Assembly: GCA_026120035.1 (NCBI GenBank)
Contig: JALRME010000050.1
Span: forward strand, 1 to 64,000
Direction of reading: 5' to 3'
DNA length: 64,000 nt
From: Coleophoma eucalyptorum
Lineage: Eukaryota > Ascomycota > Leotiomycetes > Helotiales > Dermateaceae
In this document: piece after piece, positions 43,584 through 56,019 of the stretch
How the letters are laid out: every line of letters starts with the position of its first letter
Numbering within the stretch: the first letter of the stretch is position 1
Made by a program: the position numbers and the translations under genes
Notes under the pieces: model-generated
What the model was told of the DNA's origin: nothing
Databases searched by the model: none
Seen by the model: the letters and a program-made list of their open reading frames with translations, nothing else

Positions 43584-44508
43584 ATGGTGCACCAATTTTT
43601 CGGAAGGTTCAAAGGGAAAGTCGTTGCCATTACTGGTGGTGCCTCTGGCATAGGCGCAGCCCTGACTCGACGATACAATTCAGAAGGGGCGAAAGTTCTC
43701 GTCGCGGACTTTTGTGACAAAGCCAAAGGAGAAGATTTCGTGTCTCAATTTCCCAAAGATCAGGTATCCTTTCATCATTGCGATATCGGGAATGCTGATG
43801 AGGCAACAAGCGTGGTGACTGAGACTATTAGGCGGTTTGGTGATATTCACATTGTCCACAACAATGCTGGGACTGGCTGTCTTGGTGCAGTCACAGAATT
43901 AGATCCGAAGGAATGGTCTCGCGTTTTTCGTGTTAATTTAGACGCACCTTTCCACATCTGTCGTGCTGCAATCGCAGAGATGAAGAAGCACGCAGAAAAC
44001 AAAACACGAGGAGTCATTATCAACACAATTTCGACCTCGGGTATTGTCAGTGATCCGAATATAGCTTGTTACTCAGCATCCAAGGCTGGCTTAGCTAATT
44101 TGACCAGAGCTATGGCTGCTGATCACGCACCCGATGGAATTCGTGTCAATGCAGTTGCCCCGGGTTTTACCAGGACAGGAATGTCGACTTCTATTGAGGC
44201 AGACCCCGACTTGTATGCAAAATTCGCTGCCTCTTCTCCCATGAATCGTATAGGAGAGGCAGAAGAGCTCGCTGCTGCAATGATGTTTTTGGCATCTGAT
44301 GATGCGTCCTATATTACAGGCGTTGGTAAGTGTCCGCCCCTGGTAAATTTAGATGACTCGACAACATCAGACTGCATTCGTTACTCACTCGTCTTTGAAA
44401 ATCTTAGTCTTGAACGTGGATGGAGGGCTTTTGTGTGTTAGCGGAATGCCTAAGTTGGAAGCAGACCCAGGAGTAAGTTACTTCCCCCTGAAGCTCCCTT
44501 CTCCGTAA
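43584..44508 (+). CDS. Short-chain dehydrogenase/reductase, cluster SDR 3
   Basis: Two exons (43584-44325 and 44408-44508; 82-base intron) give 280 residues. Motifs: TGGASGIG, NNAG in VHNNAGTG, catalytic Ser in INTISTSG, YSASKAG, and NAVAPGFTRTGM. The splice restores the usual end ITGVVLNVDGGL. Start at 43584 (MVHQFFGRFKGK) fits a classical SDR; the upstream in-frame extension of 64 codons has no family similarity. Asp in VLVADFCD suggests NAD(H). The last 20 codons after the conserved NVDGG could include another small intron (a GTAAGT lies at about 44472), so the final residues are less sure. Right-hand edge of the apparent cluster. Confidence 0.85.
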
Positions 44509-45289
44509 TTGCTTCCTAAAGCAGTCGCATACAACTAGAAAATTTTGTTTTTCTAACTTAGCAACATATTGTTTTAGAATATCCATGCTGGTGATGAATA
44601 ATTACTTTGCTTCACAATCTAGGTCATTACAGAATTATGGTAGGCTTTTGATGCCTTTTACAGGTTTACCGAAAAACAAAATTTGAACAGATAGTTGAAA
44701 GACATTGTTGGTAATTGTTTTGTATCTAGTCAAGAGAGTGTTATTGTTGGTTTACGTCAAGTAACGTAAGAATCTATTAATGTATCAGTAAGGCACAAAA
44801 TTGGTTCATAGGTAAAAATCTGTATATTGAAGAGAGTGTGAGGTAGACTGCCCTGGATAAACTTCAGTTTGCATGACCCTAGCATGATCCTTGCCTACCT
44901 CCCTGCTGACGCCGACCATTGTGAGTGGTCAAAATTTAGCCATATGGATTCAAGATAGTAGTTGGCGAGGCTGAGTATTATCAGTTGTTACAGTTAACAC
45001 CAGCACCAGCGATTTCTTCTTTATAGCGAGCGGCATCTCGAAACTCGAGTTCCGGGCGGCTATTGAAGTATATATGTCAAAGCCTCCTCACAATCAGCCC
45101 AAAGAGAAATGAGAGTCTTTCTTTTTACTACAATAATTATACGTTTTACATAGATATAAGTGTGAAGCCTTTCAAAACCCTAATGCTCGGCGTCATAAAT
45201 TTGCTTCGGACAACGTTAAAATAGTAATTTCGTTCTGTATATCGCACCTGATATAAGTTAAATGATCTGTAACGTGTGTTTTGGCATGC
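44509..45289. other. Gene-free stretch
   Basis: AT-rich, no open frame with a domain. It separates the metabolic cluster from the decayed HET gene. Confidence 0.4.
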
Positions 45290-47450
45290 TACGTGGCCAA
45301 ATTAGGCGGCAATTGGGAGGATCATTTGATCTCACTTTGGATCACCAGACAAGCTTAGGTAGTCTCCTGGGTGCAGTAGGCCTAAGGCGTTCTATATGCC
45401 GTCGTGTATGGGAGGGCATCAGCTAAATTGATGGTAATTTTGATAGTTCCAAGGTTAGTTATAATCTCCGATCCAATATCAGCTTGGACGATGTTAAATC
45501 AGATGAGTAGTTAGGTTCAGACGGCAATGGTGTCCTTATTAGTGCACATATCAAGAGGGAAGACAAGCGTAAAGGTCTTTACCGTCTTGACTTTACATTA
45601 AATGGAGTCTTAGCCACTAAAGATTCCATTGGAACATTGCTACTCCAAAAGACTGGTGAGGGTTTTCTCTCCGCCCGTTTATCTCGTTATTAATTTATTA
45701 TGAAGCGAATAATTCCGAAAACTGGGTGTATACACCTCAAACCCGGAGACTCGATTCACTAGAAGTTCTATACTTTGCCAAATCTTGGATTAAGAATTGT
45801 ATCAGATTTGATCACAGAAGTTGCCCTAATAGTGGTTACAGCGGTATTACAAAACCTTTAGGTAAAGCGACTAACACAATACTGGGAAATCCTGAATTTA
45901 TCCAACCCGTCTTATTGAGCTTGGATCTGTCGATGGCCATGAGGTGAGACTGGTCATTACGAGAAACTTTTCACATCGTCATGAGAAGTCGTTCGAGGAG
46001 CCAAGCCAGCAATATGTTACCCTGAGCCATTGCTGGGGCAAGACCGGCAGCCGTATGTTTAGCCTAAACGAAAGCAACCTCGAATCGTTCCGAAACAAGG
46101 GTATATCATTAAAGGAGCTTCCTCAAACTTTCAAAGATGCAATCCATTTCGCACGCCGACTAAGCTCTAAACGTTAAATACATTTGGATAGATTCTCTCT
46201 GCATCATCCAAGGAAGCAAAGAAGATTGGCTTCATGAGTTGATCCAAATGTATCAAGTATATAGGAATTCTTACTGTAACATATCAGCAACCTCAGCAAG
46301 AGACAGTTCGCAGGGCCTTTATGCCGAGAGAGATCCACAGAATCTTTGGGGCGAGAACATTGATCTTAATACTCGGGGTATGGTGAAAGTGGAAGCAAAC
46401 TTACAGGAACATTCGCAAGATTATAAAACACTCATCCAACGCTGTAGCATTATGGATCCATCACTCTGGAACCGAAAAGTCGAGGCTGCACTTGTTAATA
46501 CACGAGCCTGGGTTCTGCAGGAGAGACTGCTTGCACCGAGGGTAATACATTCCTGCGAAGACTAAATTGCGTGGAAATGCCCTGGGTTGGACGCCTCGGA
46601 GGTTGATTCAATAGGTATCGCCAGATTGGAGCTCAATTCTGGTGCTATCAAGAACAGGGCCATATTTAAAAGCTTAGTGCCAGTGGAGGAGAACCTCAAT
46701 AGCCTTTCGGATGATGCATTAGACTATGCTCATGAGAACTGGAAGCGTATTATTGAGAGATACTCCATGACCAACTTGACGGAGCCTAAAGATAAACTTA
46801 TCGCCCTATCTGGAATAGCTGAACAAATGTCCACTCAGATCAATGCGCGCTACGTTGCTGATTTATGGAATAACAAGTATTTTGCCAGCCAGCTTTTATG
46901 GCGTGTCAACAGTGAGCGCAAGCATGGAAAGTTCTTATATCCATCGAAGCGGCCCAAAGAGGAACGTGCACCCAGCTTCTCATGGGCCGCGATCGATGCT
47001 CCACAAGGTATCCTTTGTGGGGAAACACAAAACGAGGAAAACCTCTGGATTGAGATTACAGATGTTATTGTGCAACCACAGCCGGAGCCTAACAGCGAGT
47101 TTGGTCTTGTCAGCAGAGGTGGATTTATCAAACTCTCATGCCAAAAATTCCCAATAGTGATAGAGAGAAAATATCGAAAAACTAAGGATGGAATGCAAAA
47201 GGACATGTTTACCTGGAATTTGACAGGTGAAAGACATGGTACGATGCAAATATGCACCCAAGTGTGTATCTTGACAGCCCAGAGGATGACTTTGAAGATA
47301 TACATGGCCCTCATTGCTCTGTGTGGTTGGTACCAGCATACAAAAATGTCCAGGGTGATATAATCAGTCTTTTGCTGCAGAGGGATAAATATAATGCTGA
47401 AAAGTTCTACCGAAGGGTCTAAGCATAATCCCAGGTTTTTTGGGCACTGG
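45290..47450 (+). pseudogene. Decayed HET-domain gene
   Basis: Remnants of a full-length HET gene lie in order on the plus strand but in shifting frames. A weak N-terminal region (about 45290-45720) is followed by AKSWIKNC (45763 on), a shifted segment with LGSVDGHEVRLV (near 45920), QQYVTLSHCWGKTGS (near 46010), a second shift near 46170-46178, then YIWIDSLCIIQGSKEDW (46180 on). NTRAWVLQERLLAPR is followed by a TAA at 46563 where relatives have Gln (CAA to TAA), and the frame then continues (IAWKCPGLDASE). Another shift occurs near 47230, then YLDSPEDDFEDIHGPHCSVW and further stops. At least three frameshifts and one transition-type stop make the gene non-functional. The C-to-T type change in a CpA context fits repeat-induced point mutation but is a single event. 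Confidence 0.82.
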
Positions 47451-48834
47451 AAATTATTTTTGAAGGAGATAAACAGCGGCAGCCTTGTTAAAAGGAGTCA
47501 AAAGCATATAATTCAGACCCTTCAAAGAAGTCTATGATCTAAATAAGATAGTATGTACTTAGATTCATCGTATCTAGTACAGGTTGCTTAATAGATAACG
47601 TAGCTTTCCAGGTTTTCAAATGAAAGATCAAGTTGATCACAGAGGTTTTCTCGACATGGGAGCTGCCAGATGAACCAAAGTGCCCTTTTTGCTTCAATTT
47701 CGCATGTCGTTTCTCACGAATGGCTGCTTGCCTAGGATTTGGTGCTTGCGTAGCTATGCTTGGCTTATTCTGGTAGTGGAACCGCTCTTGGCTTCTCAGT
47801 CTGTGAGGGTTCGAAGTGGTTCCTGGTTGTTGGTATCTAACCTAACCAATATATATTTCCAGTACACTTTTTGGTCACTTGACGCTGGAATTTATGCTTA
47901 AGTTGCCTTTAATCCGATGAGCGACAAGACTCTGTGCTCTACAAACATTAATCGTAATGTTGTAAGTGATGTCGTTGAATTACATTGGCTGTTCCTACCT
48001 ACCTCAGAACCGTTATTCACGTCCCTTACACAAGTACACGTTACGTACGACATGCAACAAAACTTTTACCCCCTAACTTGGGCACTTTAATACGATATGC
48101 AACAAACCGCCCTCGACTCCGATTTGACCATGTGACTGATGTGTTATTCGTACCCAGAATTTTCTAAAGTCCCACGTCGATGTATCTTGCTCTACCTTTG
48201 ATGTGGGCTCTTATATTTCACTTTCTTGATATGGTGGTTGCCCTGCCAATACTAAATCTTACCTGCCTAGACTATAGTTATTATATCTGTCTACTGATCT
48301 GTAGGAAGTCCTATCACGAACTAGACTTATTTGGGCCATGAATAATAAGTCTCTGTTATGGAATCTTACTGTAAATTGAGATTTTACTTTCATCTCAGTG
48401 CTGATAGCTTAGTATTGCAAGAGATTCACTAGGAAAATCATCCCACAAAGTAAAGCTCATTCAAAATCATGGTAATATAGTGTGTGCGATAAACTCACAT
48501 CTAATACACACCCCTATCAAGACTTTACAAAACCGCCCGATTTAGCTGCTTCCGGCTTACTTACAACTTATGTTTAGTGTTATAGTCCTAAAATTGAGGT
48601 TAACTGTCAAAAAGTGATAGTCAAAAAGAATCGCGCTCGCTTACAAGTATATCAAGCTTTTATAGCTAAGTGCATCTACTTCACTGTAATATTAAAATCA
48701 CGTATTTCTATGTTTAAGATGCAATATTTGTTCAGTTATGAGCAGCTCTCAGAAATAGTAATAGTTGCATGCATAATGTTCCGCAACTACTAGATAGAAG
48801 CGACAAATTCTAATTTGACTAGATCGCCTTACAT
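47451..48834. other. Gene-free AT-rich stretch, 1.4 kb
   Basis: No gene seen. It holds a short imperfect direct repeat (TACGAYATGCAACAAA, 48046-48063 and 48091-48108) 45 bases apart; no transposon structure could be completed around it. Confidence 0.4.
48046..48108 (+). repeat. Short direct repeat, two copies
   Basis: TACGACATGCAACAAAAC at 48046 and TACGATATGCAACAAACC at 48091 match at 16 of 18 bases. It could be a leftover of a transposable-element end, but no inverted partner or target duplication was found. Confidence 0.4.
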
Positions 48835-49799
48835 TTATCTCCTAGCTAGCCAAATAGCCAAACCTACTACACCAAGAGAAGCAACGACCTTAGAACCAAT
48901 GCTTCTCAGTCTTTGTAAATCCTGCTGCAGACCCTTCTCGTGAAATTCCTTAAATGTGTTTGAATCATTCACTCTTGGAAATGATGTCTTCGGCTGCTCC
49001 ACCTCCAAGAATTCACAGAGTGGACCCCATCCCTGTTTGACATTGAATTCTAAGAACTCCCTCCCTTTCGCTAAAGTTCGTATTTCTTCATTCCAATCAC
49101 TATACCATTGGCGGCCTTCCTCGGGAAAGTTACCAAGGGGACTGTGCTTGAATATATTGAAATCAGGCTTTGGGAGAATGGCTTGGACAAGTCGCTGAGA
49201 TAGAGTCTTTGGGGGAGCGCGGAGGAAATTGGAGACTCTCCAGATCGTGTTGAGAACAGAGTCATACCAGACATCGGCGTTATCCCGTACGGTGAGAATT
49301 ACTTTTGCTTCGGGATAAGCGGCAAGAAGTTCCGGGGCGAAGGAGATGCTGGGAAAGTCTGAGGTTGCCTAGGTATATTGTCTTAGTATAGAACATATTT
49401 TGCGCGTAATAAGTTAGGATCCGGTGAAACATACCATACAATGACCCAAGAGTGCATCAAATTCCTCTCTTCCGTAAGGTTTGCCAATCCCTTCATACTT
49501 TGCATCAAAGGCCTCTTTCCACAGCTTTGAATCGACTGGGTTCTCTTCCGTTACACTACACATGTGGTAGACATCATCAAGGCCAAGCTCAAAAAGGGCA
49601 GCGCGCAATGCTGTTGGAGGTTAGCGAGGGTATCAGAGTAAGGTATAGTTTGATACGAACAGGAAGTGCCGGTTCTACAGAGCCCAAGACAGAGAACTTT
49701 CATAGGAACAACTCTCTTGCATGATCGGCGATCTATATTTGTCTTCGGTCTTGACAGGCCGAAAGTCGTGACTTTCCCATTTTGAAGATTCGTGGCCAT
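48835..49799 (-). CDS. Fungal sulfotransferase-like P-loop protein with C-terminal tail anchor
   Basis: Three exons on the minus strand (49799-49661, 49610-49435 and 49368-48835; introns 50 and 66 bases) give 282 residues. After a short N-tail comes MKVLCLGLCRTGTSSLRAAL, a P-loop-type 5'-phosphosulfate-binding motif of the Sulfotransfer_4 group; intron 1 lies inside it. Exon 2 has LGLDDVYHM and KYEGIGKPYGREEFDALLG; exon 3 has SDFPSISFAPELLAAYPEAKVILTVRD and the Trp/Tyr pattern VWYDSV typical of the family, and closes with CEFLEVEQPKTSFPRVND. A hydrophobic helix near the end (VVASLGVVGLAIWLARR) suggests tail anchoring in a membrane. Fungal members are common, and their biochemical roles are largely unknown. 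The start at 49799 is preferred to 49703. Confidence 0.82.
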
Positions 49800-51081
49800 T
49801 ATAAGTAAAAATGGCGGAACAATGTGACGTTGCCCCAAGGGACTGTGTTAGTTAAATATAAGAATTAGAAATTCAAAGAGCGGCTGGGCTCTTACTCCGT
49901 TCTAATAACAGGCCCTTGTTAGTGTCGGCAGTAGGGTAAGAATGAAAACAAGCGAAGAGAAGCTCGGCTGGGACCAGAAGAAAGAGGAAACGTAGACGAC
50001 GACCACCAGATTGCGACATCTTGGCCAGATCTCACGTTCTTATAAGCCTAATGTAACCCTTTATGTAGAGCGTCATAATCCGAGAAGACGTGAATATGTA
50101 AGTAGAACTTCACAATATTCTTAAAATAATAACAAATGGTGAACGACAGTTACTTGCCTCTACTAGCAGAAGTGGAGATTGTTTGCTAGCATTCAAATCC
50201 ATGTAGAATTAAGCTACTGTATTACCTTGAGAATTGCTGTAGGGGGCTCACATATCCCCAGTCTCTAGCTTGCAATCTCCCCTCCTTTTGGGCCAGGACA
50301 AGACAAGAGGGGTTTCGCTTGCCACGCACTGCCTCATTTTATACCTGGAATTGGGACTGTAACCGTCACTTGAAGGCTTGGCATAGAGGAACAAAACTGA
50401 ATGCCCGGTCATCTTGGACAACAAGCCGAGACCTGGTATTACGGAGACCAATCGAATTACGTGGAGCAATTAACTGGCTCGCTAAAAAGGGCGTGGGCGT
50501 TGAGTAGTCAAGCATTGTATGAGCTTCTTAAACCCACCACCTCCCCTTCTTTACTTTGAAATGGACACATCTCGAAGTTGATGCAATTGTCTGCTTTACA
50601 ACTTACTTCTAGTGACTAAGTAGGATCTTGTTGTATCACGTGTTGAGAGAAATGCGTGTTTAAGACTTAGTCAGCTGTGTTTCTGAAGCTTTAGGCTACT
50701 GTATCCGAGTTTGTGCTTAGTCAGCCGACTTTGAGACTTTGGACGTGCGATGAACAGACTGACCTGTAAAACCATCAGTTGAACTCACCTACTAGCAAAA
50801 TACTAAATGGTGCATGCTTAGATATGGAGTCCTATAGTCTTAGCCCTCGTAGTGCTCTTGGCTCTTATGGCTTCTAGCCGTCTGTAGAAAGAACCCAGGA
50901 AAGATGTTTTACAGATCAGGGCCCTGATTGAGGAATTTTCCAAGACTCGGATTCTCCTTTAAGATGCGACCGAATAAGCCCCCTCGCATGTGTTAGCAGC
51001 CTATTCCGGTCTGTTGGTAGACCAGAAAATTGACCAACGTGTATTGTGCAACTTGTCCTCTTCCAATCGAGCCCCCCTTAT
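49800..51081. other. Gene-free stretch, 1.3 kb
   Basis: No gene supported. Short frames at 50248 and 50319 are on opposite strands and featureless. Lies between the sulfotransferase-like promoter and the P450 3' end. Confidence 0.4.
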
Positions 51082-52883
51082 TTAAGCCTCAACGAGTACT
51101 CTCAATCCCCTCCCGCTCTCAGGAAATGATGTGAAGAAATCATACACTTGCATAATATCCTCGAACTCAGTATCACATAATTTCATGTTAAACCTCGAAA
51201 AAATTTCCGCCAGTGTTTCATAAATTTCAGCGTTGGCAAGACTTCTCCAATTAGTCATCCTGTTTCCTCTTCAATACAGGACGAGACTCACTGCATGCCT
51301 ACACAAGCTCTTGACCCTCGCCCGAAGGGCTGGATGTATTTCTCAAGGCGCTTTCGCTCCGAGGGCTGTAGCCAGCGTTCGGGTAGAAAGGTGCTCGGGG
51401 AGGGGAAAAGAGTTGCGTTATAATGTATTAACCGTTGGGTGGTACTGACGGGTGTCTATTTGTTCGTTCAGCTATAGAAAGCAAGTTTTGAGAATGGAAT
51501 AACTTACGCCAATGGGGATGGTGTAGTCACCATATCTGAGAACATCCTTTTGGTTAACCCGTGGTAAACGACCTGATACAACACTAGAAATGCTGCAAGC
51601 TATTAGCCTTTTTATATCGTTGGAAAAGTCGTATCCCTACCGATGACCTTCAATAATCACAGAAGACTATTCATATTAGCCCTGCTTCACAGACTATAAC
51701 ATCAAGCTCACCATATACGGAAGCGTCTGCAACTCCTGATAAGTCAAAGGCTTCTCGCGCGCTCCTTTGGCCGCTAATATTTCCTCTCTCAGCTTTCTCG
51801 CTTTCTCTGGATTTGCTAGCAGATGGTATGTAATGATAGCTAATGTGTGTCCTGTCGTTTCAGTTCCAGCTCCTATTAAGGTGCGCGCCTCCAAGTTAAG
51901 TCGCCACGGTGCCTTGTCTTTCATCGGCAGATCTGGCGCATCCAGCATTCTATGAATGATATTGTGCTCCGTGTTACTTTTCTTGCTGCCGTGGGCGGCA
52001 ATAATAGAGTTACAGTCCGAATTGATTCTCTATTACATGTTAGACTTCCGACCAGACCAGTATTAGTGGAAGAGAAATGTACACCTGGGAATGATACATC
52101 TGCTGATCCTGGAGAGTTGATAAACCCCAACGCAATCTTATGCAGTGAGTCCAAAATCGTCATCAACCCCGTAAAATGGCGATTCCAAACTCCAATATCT
52201 GGAAGTGCCCTAATCCCTCGATGGATCTCGGCTTCGAAATCTGGGGTATCGATAAAACCATACGATTTATTTAATGTAAACATAGCAGCCACATCTACCG
52301 CCATTGATCTGAAGGCATCTGAGAGGTTGACAGGCTGCCCTGTCCCCATAAACCCGTCTAGTCTTGCGCAGAACTTCGAGGTCAGGGTTTCGAGCTGCGG
52401 CTCAAAGCGCGCGATAGCGTCGGTGGTGAAATAGCCTTGCTGAGGTTTACGGCGGGCGCGATGAACGTCATGGTCTACGGTTCCGAAGGCAGACGAAGAT
52501 GCATCCCTGCCCACAAAAGTGTAGTACCAGTTGTACTTATCAACACGACCACTGATCCTATAGGGCTCATTCCAATCTGGATCATTGACATGTAGCTCAT
52601 TGGGGTTTATACGTATTATGGGGCCTGGTTTGTTTCAATATCTATTTGATTTCTGTAAAAGGAAAACCAAAATACCATATATTCCATGCATGCGTTCAAT
52701 CTCTGCCCAATAGCGACCCCGTTTGAAGACGTCGAAATATCCCTCGTACCATCCTGTTAGAGCAGCGAGTTTTGGGCCAGGGAAGCGAGACAGTGGAGAT
52801 AGATACAGGCGGTAGATTATGAGACTGCTGATCCAGACGAGGACTGCTGTTGTCGTTAGGAGAGGAATTGCAGAACTTATCAT
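51082..52883 (-). CDS. Cytochrome P450 monooxygenase, seven exons
   Basis: Exons on the minus strand: 52883-52676, 52624-52098, 52029-51712, 51666-51641, 51592-51508, 51455-51292 and 51244-51082; 496 residues, normal for a P450. It opens with an ER membrane anchor ([20 protein letters not shown]) and the [13 protein letters not shown] hinge. The I-helix reads [10 protein letters not shown], the K-helix ExxR is EGHR with its Arg codon split by an intron, and RLPRV follows. The heme loop is [11 protein letters not shown] with the ligand Cys, and a [14 protein letters not shown] helix comes after. Exon 4 is only 26 bases. The junction of exons 2 and 3 (donor GTATCA) was chosen because it alone keeps frame; a stronger-looking donor nearby does not. 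Resembles fungal trichodiene-oxygenase-type P450s; substrate unknown. Confidence 0.85.
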
Positions 52884-54207
52884 TTTGAAGATGGTTGGTA
52901 GGTATTTGGTTTTAAGAGGCGTGAGATACTTTAAATAGTCGGCTAAGCCAGGTACCAAGGGTTTCTTCCTTTTATGATTGTTATTCACACCCTTTCCCAG
53001 CGATCTCATTTGGCGCTCTTTGTGGATCCAACGGGGCCTCTCACGGGGTGCTTACCTGTTCTCGGGTGACCAGCTTACTAGCCACAATAACTCTTGTTAA
53101 TATAATCATCTCTTCCTTATGCCCTCTGTAGAGCTGTTGTGAGCTCTCACATCATGCGGATTCTATCTCTGAACTTGTTTAGATATCCCGCAAATGCAAT
53201 TTTCACTGCCCTCATTTTAATGAAAAATGATGCTCCCGCCCTCACCAGCGGTTCCCAAAGCTGGGGTGCCGCCCTTCTCGCCTGGCAACCGTAATAATGC
53301 CTGTACAGCACCCCATCTCCCTTTCAGGCCATTCCTCAGCCCATCTCGAGTATGCATATGCCCGGGGCGTCGTCTCGCAGGCTTATTGGAGTTATCTGAC
53401 CACTAGGACTGACAAGCTCTTGCATCCAGATCCCAATAGGCAGATGGAGGTACAAAGTTGCGGTTAGAGGAGAAAACAGATCCCCAGAATTATAGATGAG
53501 GTACGATCTCGCTAAAATAGCTATTCTAAGCTATTGGTCTTACCATCAGTGTCTGAATATGCTGATTCAGTCACACAACGTGTTCTCCAGAAAAATCAAA
53601 ATTCTCAAAAAAATCACGCCGTCATAAATGACTAACTATTGATGGCTGTAGGGCCATTTCAAATATATGCAGGTATAAAAAGGGACCATTGTTAGGTAGA
53701 ATTCGCCCAGTCCTATCACGTGTTTAAATTATAGATACCGTCATCCTAGTACTAAACCAAAATTGTAAATTATATTCAAACTACCAAAATTATAGCCAGA
53801 TCAAATGTAGACCAGATATAGAGGCAGAGACTAAGATCAAAAAGCCTGTCTAAACATGAAACGGTCGTGCAGATTTGTTCGGCGGAAGAGCATAACCAAA
53901 AGCCCGCATTATCAGAGAGAGCGACTTCTGTAGATCCACATACCAAATGTGGCGATGTTATCTCGTCGTAAACAACAACCCCAGCCTTTTCTCCTCGCTT
54001 GTGATAATTATCACTAAGTTATTCGTTCAAACCCTTGTGGCGACAGACAGGACAGGGGCTCCGATCGCTATCCCCAATGATTACGGCACAGCACGCTAGC
54101 GCGAAAAGGGGGCGAAACCTTTTGTAGCTTCAGGACTCGACAATACAACCATCGATAATATCTGATAAAGCGACAGACTAGGTCTTTTACAACCTCTTTA
54201 TGCTGCT
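52884..54207. other. Gene-free stretch, 1.3 kb
   Basis: An in-frame extension of the P450 runs to 53009, but the ATG at 52883 gives the better N-terminus. No other gene seen between the divergent P450 and MFS genes. Confidence 0.4.
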
Positions 54208-56019
54208 ATGGCGCCATCTACCTCCGACTGTGAAGATGAGGTAGATGTACTGGAAGAAGCACCTCTTCTAGATGATGGAGCGGAAAGCGTTGAAGCAGGA
54301 CCTTCTGACACGTACACCCGCGAAGCACTTCTAGTCATTTTGATTTGTATTATTCTAATCGTGTGCATTGATGTTGGTGCCGCTCTTCAAATCGCACCCC
54401 TCAACAAAATCCTGGAGACAATCATTTGCAAGGATTATTTCCCAGATCTTGAAAACTTGCATGTTTTGGATGATCAGAGGTGCAAGAGCAATGAGGTACA
54501 GGGCACGTTAGCTGTCTTGAGAGGCTGGCAATTTGTTACGGAAATTATTCCTGGTTAGTTGTAGCGCTCAAATTTTTTCCTGTCCCATTCGATATACCTG
54601 GACTATGCTCATTATGTTATGTTATTTAGGCTTACTTACTACCATTCTTTATGGCTTTCTGGCGGATAAATATGGGCGGAGGATTATTCTGTTTCTTTCA
54701 GTCGTTGGACTTAACCTAAATTTCATCGCTTATGCAGCCATCTGTACGTTTCCACCCCTAATTTGCCATGCGGGATGAAAAAGTTTATTTCTCTTTTAAT
54801 TTCTCTTTCTTACAGGCTGGTTTTCGAACATCATCTCTGTGTGGCTTATTTTGGCAGCCCCTTTGACTATGTTTCTTGGCGGTGGATCCGTTGTAGCAAC
54901 TTCTCTGGTTTTCACTATCACAACTGACGTAGCCCCCGAATCCCAAAGGTAAGACTAAAGCATATTCATAACTTCCCGAAGAACCTGATCTAACATATAT
55001 ACCAGAGCAACTACAATGTTTATAATAGGCGCTGCAACCCTAGCAGGAGACCTTATAGCCGCTCCGATTGCATCAATATTGATGGAGCGCAATGTTTGGA
55101 TTCCTATTTTCCTTGGGATCTTAATTATGGTAATAGGAAACTTTGGAATCCTCCTTCTCCCTGAGACCTTAGATTTTAGGACCAGTGGCAGAATTCCCGA
55201 AGACTTGGAAACAACGAACTCAGCCAACAAGGACGATAGCCAGACCACATTATTAGGCCGTATCAAGACTACAGCATCTCAGTTGACTACTGCAGTTTAT
55301 TCGTATATATGGGGGGACTTAAAGATTGCCTTACTTATGCTCACCCTGGTACTTACAAGCTTAGGCCAGTATGCCAGGGAACTTCTATTGCAGTATTCAA
55401 CAAAGAGGTTTCATTGGACCTGGGCACAAGTTAGTACAATCGCTACCCTATAGTATTCGCAGAAACTAATCGTACCTTGAACTAGGCTGGATATTTAATT
55501 TCTCTAAAGGCAATTTGCAGCCTAGTTCTACTTGCTGTACTCCTGCCATTAGCAAGTCATATCCTAGTCAGCAAATACTCCCTGACCGCGAAAGCCAAAG
55601 ATTTCTGGCTTGCACGAGCTAGCAGTATTTTAGCCGCTTTTGGTGCCTTTCTTATAGCCTTCTCGGCGAACTCTCCTATTATGATCCTTGGAGTTGTTTT
55701 CATATCTATCGGTTCTGTCTATAGCCTGGTCGTTCGCAGTCTAATGGCTTCTATGGTCGAGCCCCACCATATTGGAACACTCTTTAATACCATTTCATTG
55801 TTACAGACTGCCGGCAGTATTATTGCTGGGCCCTTACTTGCGAATTCTTTTAAATTGGGGCTCAAGTTAGGTGGCATTTGGATGGGTCTTCCTTTTGTGA
55901 TTGCTGGGTTCTTGTTTCTATCTGGTGCAGTTGTCATCTGGTCGATTAACATTACTGCTAAGCGGGAGATAGTAGAGAGAGAGGAAGAGGTGACTTTGGG
56001 CAGCGAGATTGTGAATTAG
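54208..56019 (+). CDS. MFS transporter, fungal DHA1-like group
   Basis: Five exons (54208-54553, 54630-54743, 54816-54948, 55006-55429 and 55486-56019) give 516 residues. After an acidic N-tail come a first helix (ALLVILICIILIVCIDVGAAL), then the loop typical of this fungal group: KILETIICKDYF, Cys-bearing RCKSNEVQGTLA. Loop 2-3 has GFLADKYGRRI, the MFS signature. TDVAPESQRA spans an intron and marks the end of helix 5. The remaining helices and a charged C-tail are complete. The loop with two Cys residues and VQ is found in many uncharacterised ascomycete carriers near secondary-metabolism genes. Substrate unknown. Divergent from the P450 over 1.3 kb. Confidence 0.85.

Noticed and set aside
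48001..48170. Possible transposon end with a repeated TACGAYATGCAACAAA motif
   Set aside because: No inverted repeat, transposase or target-site duplication could be found around it.
52073..52097. Alternative P450 exon 2 donor GTGTAC after TTCCCAG
   Set aside because: Phase is wrong for every nearby acceptor in the frame needed by exon 3, whereas the GTATCA donor fits and gives a full-length P450.
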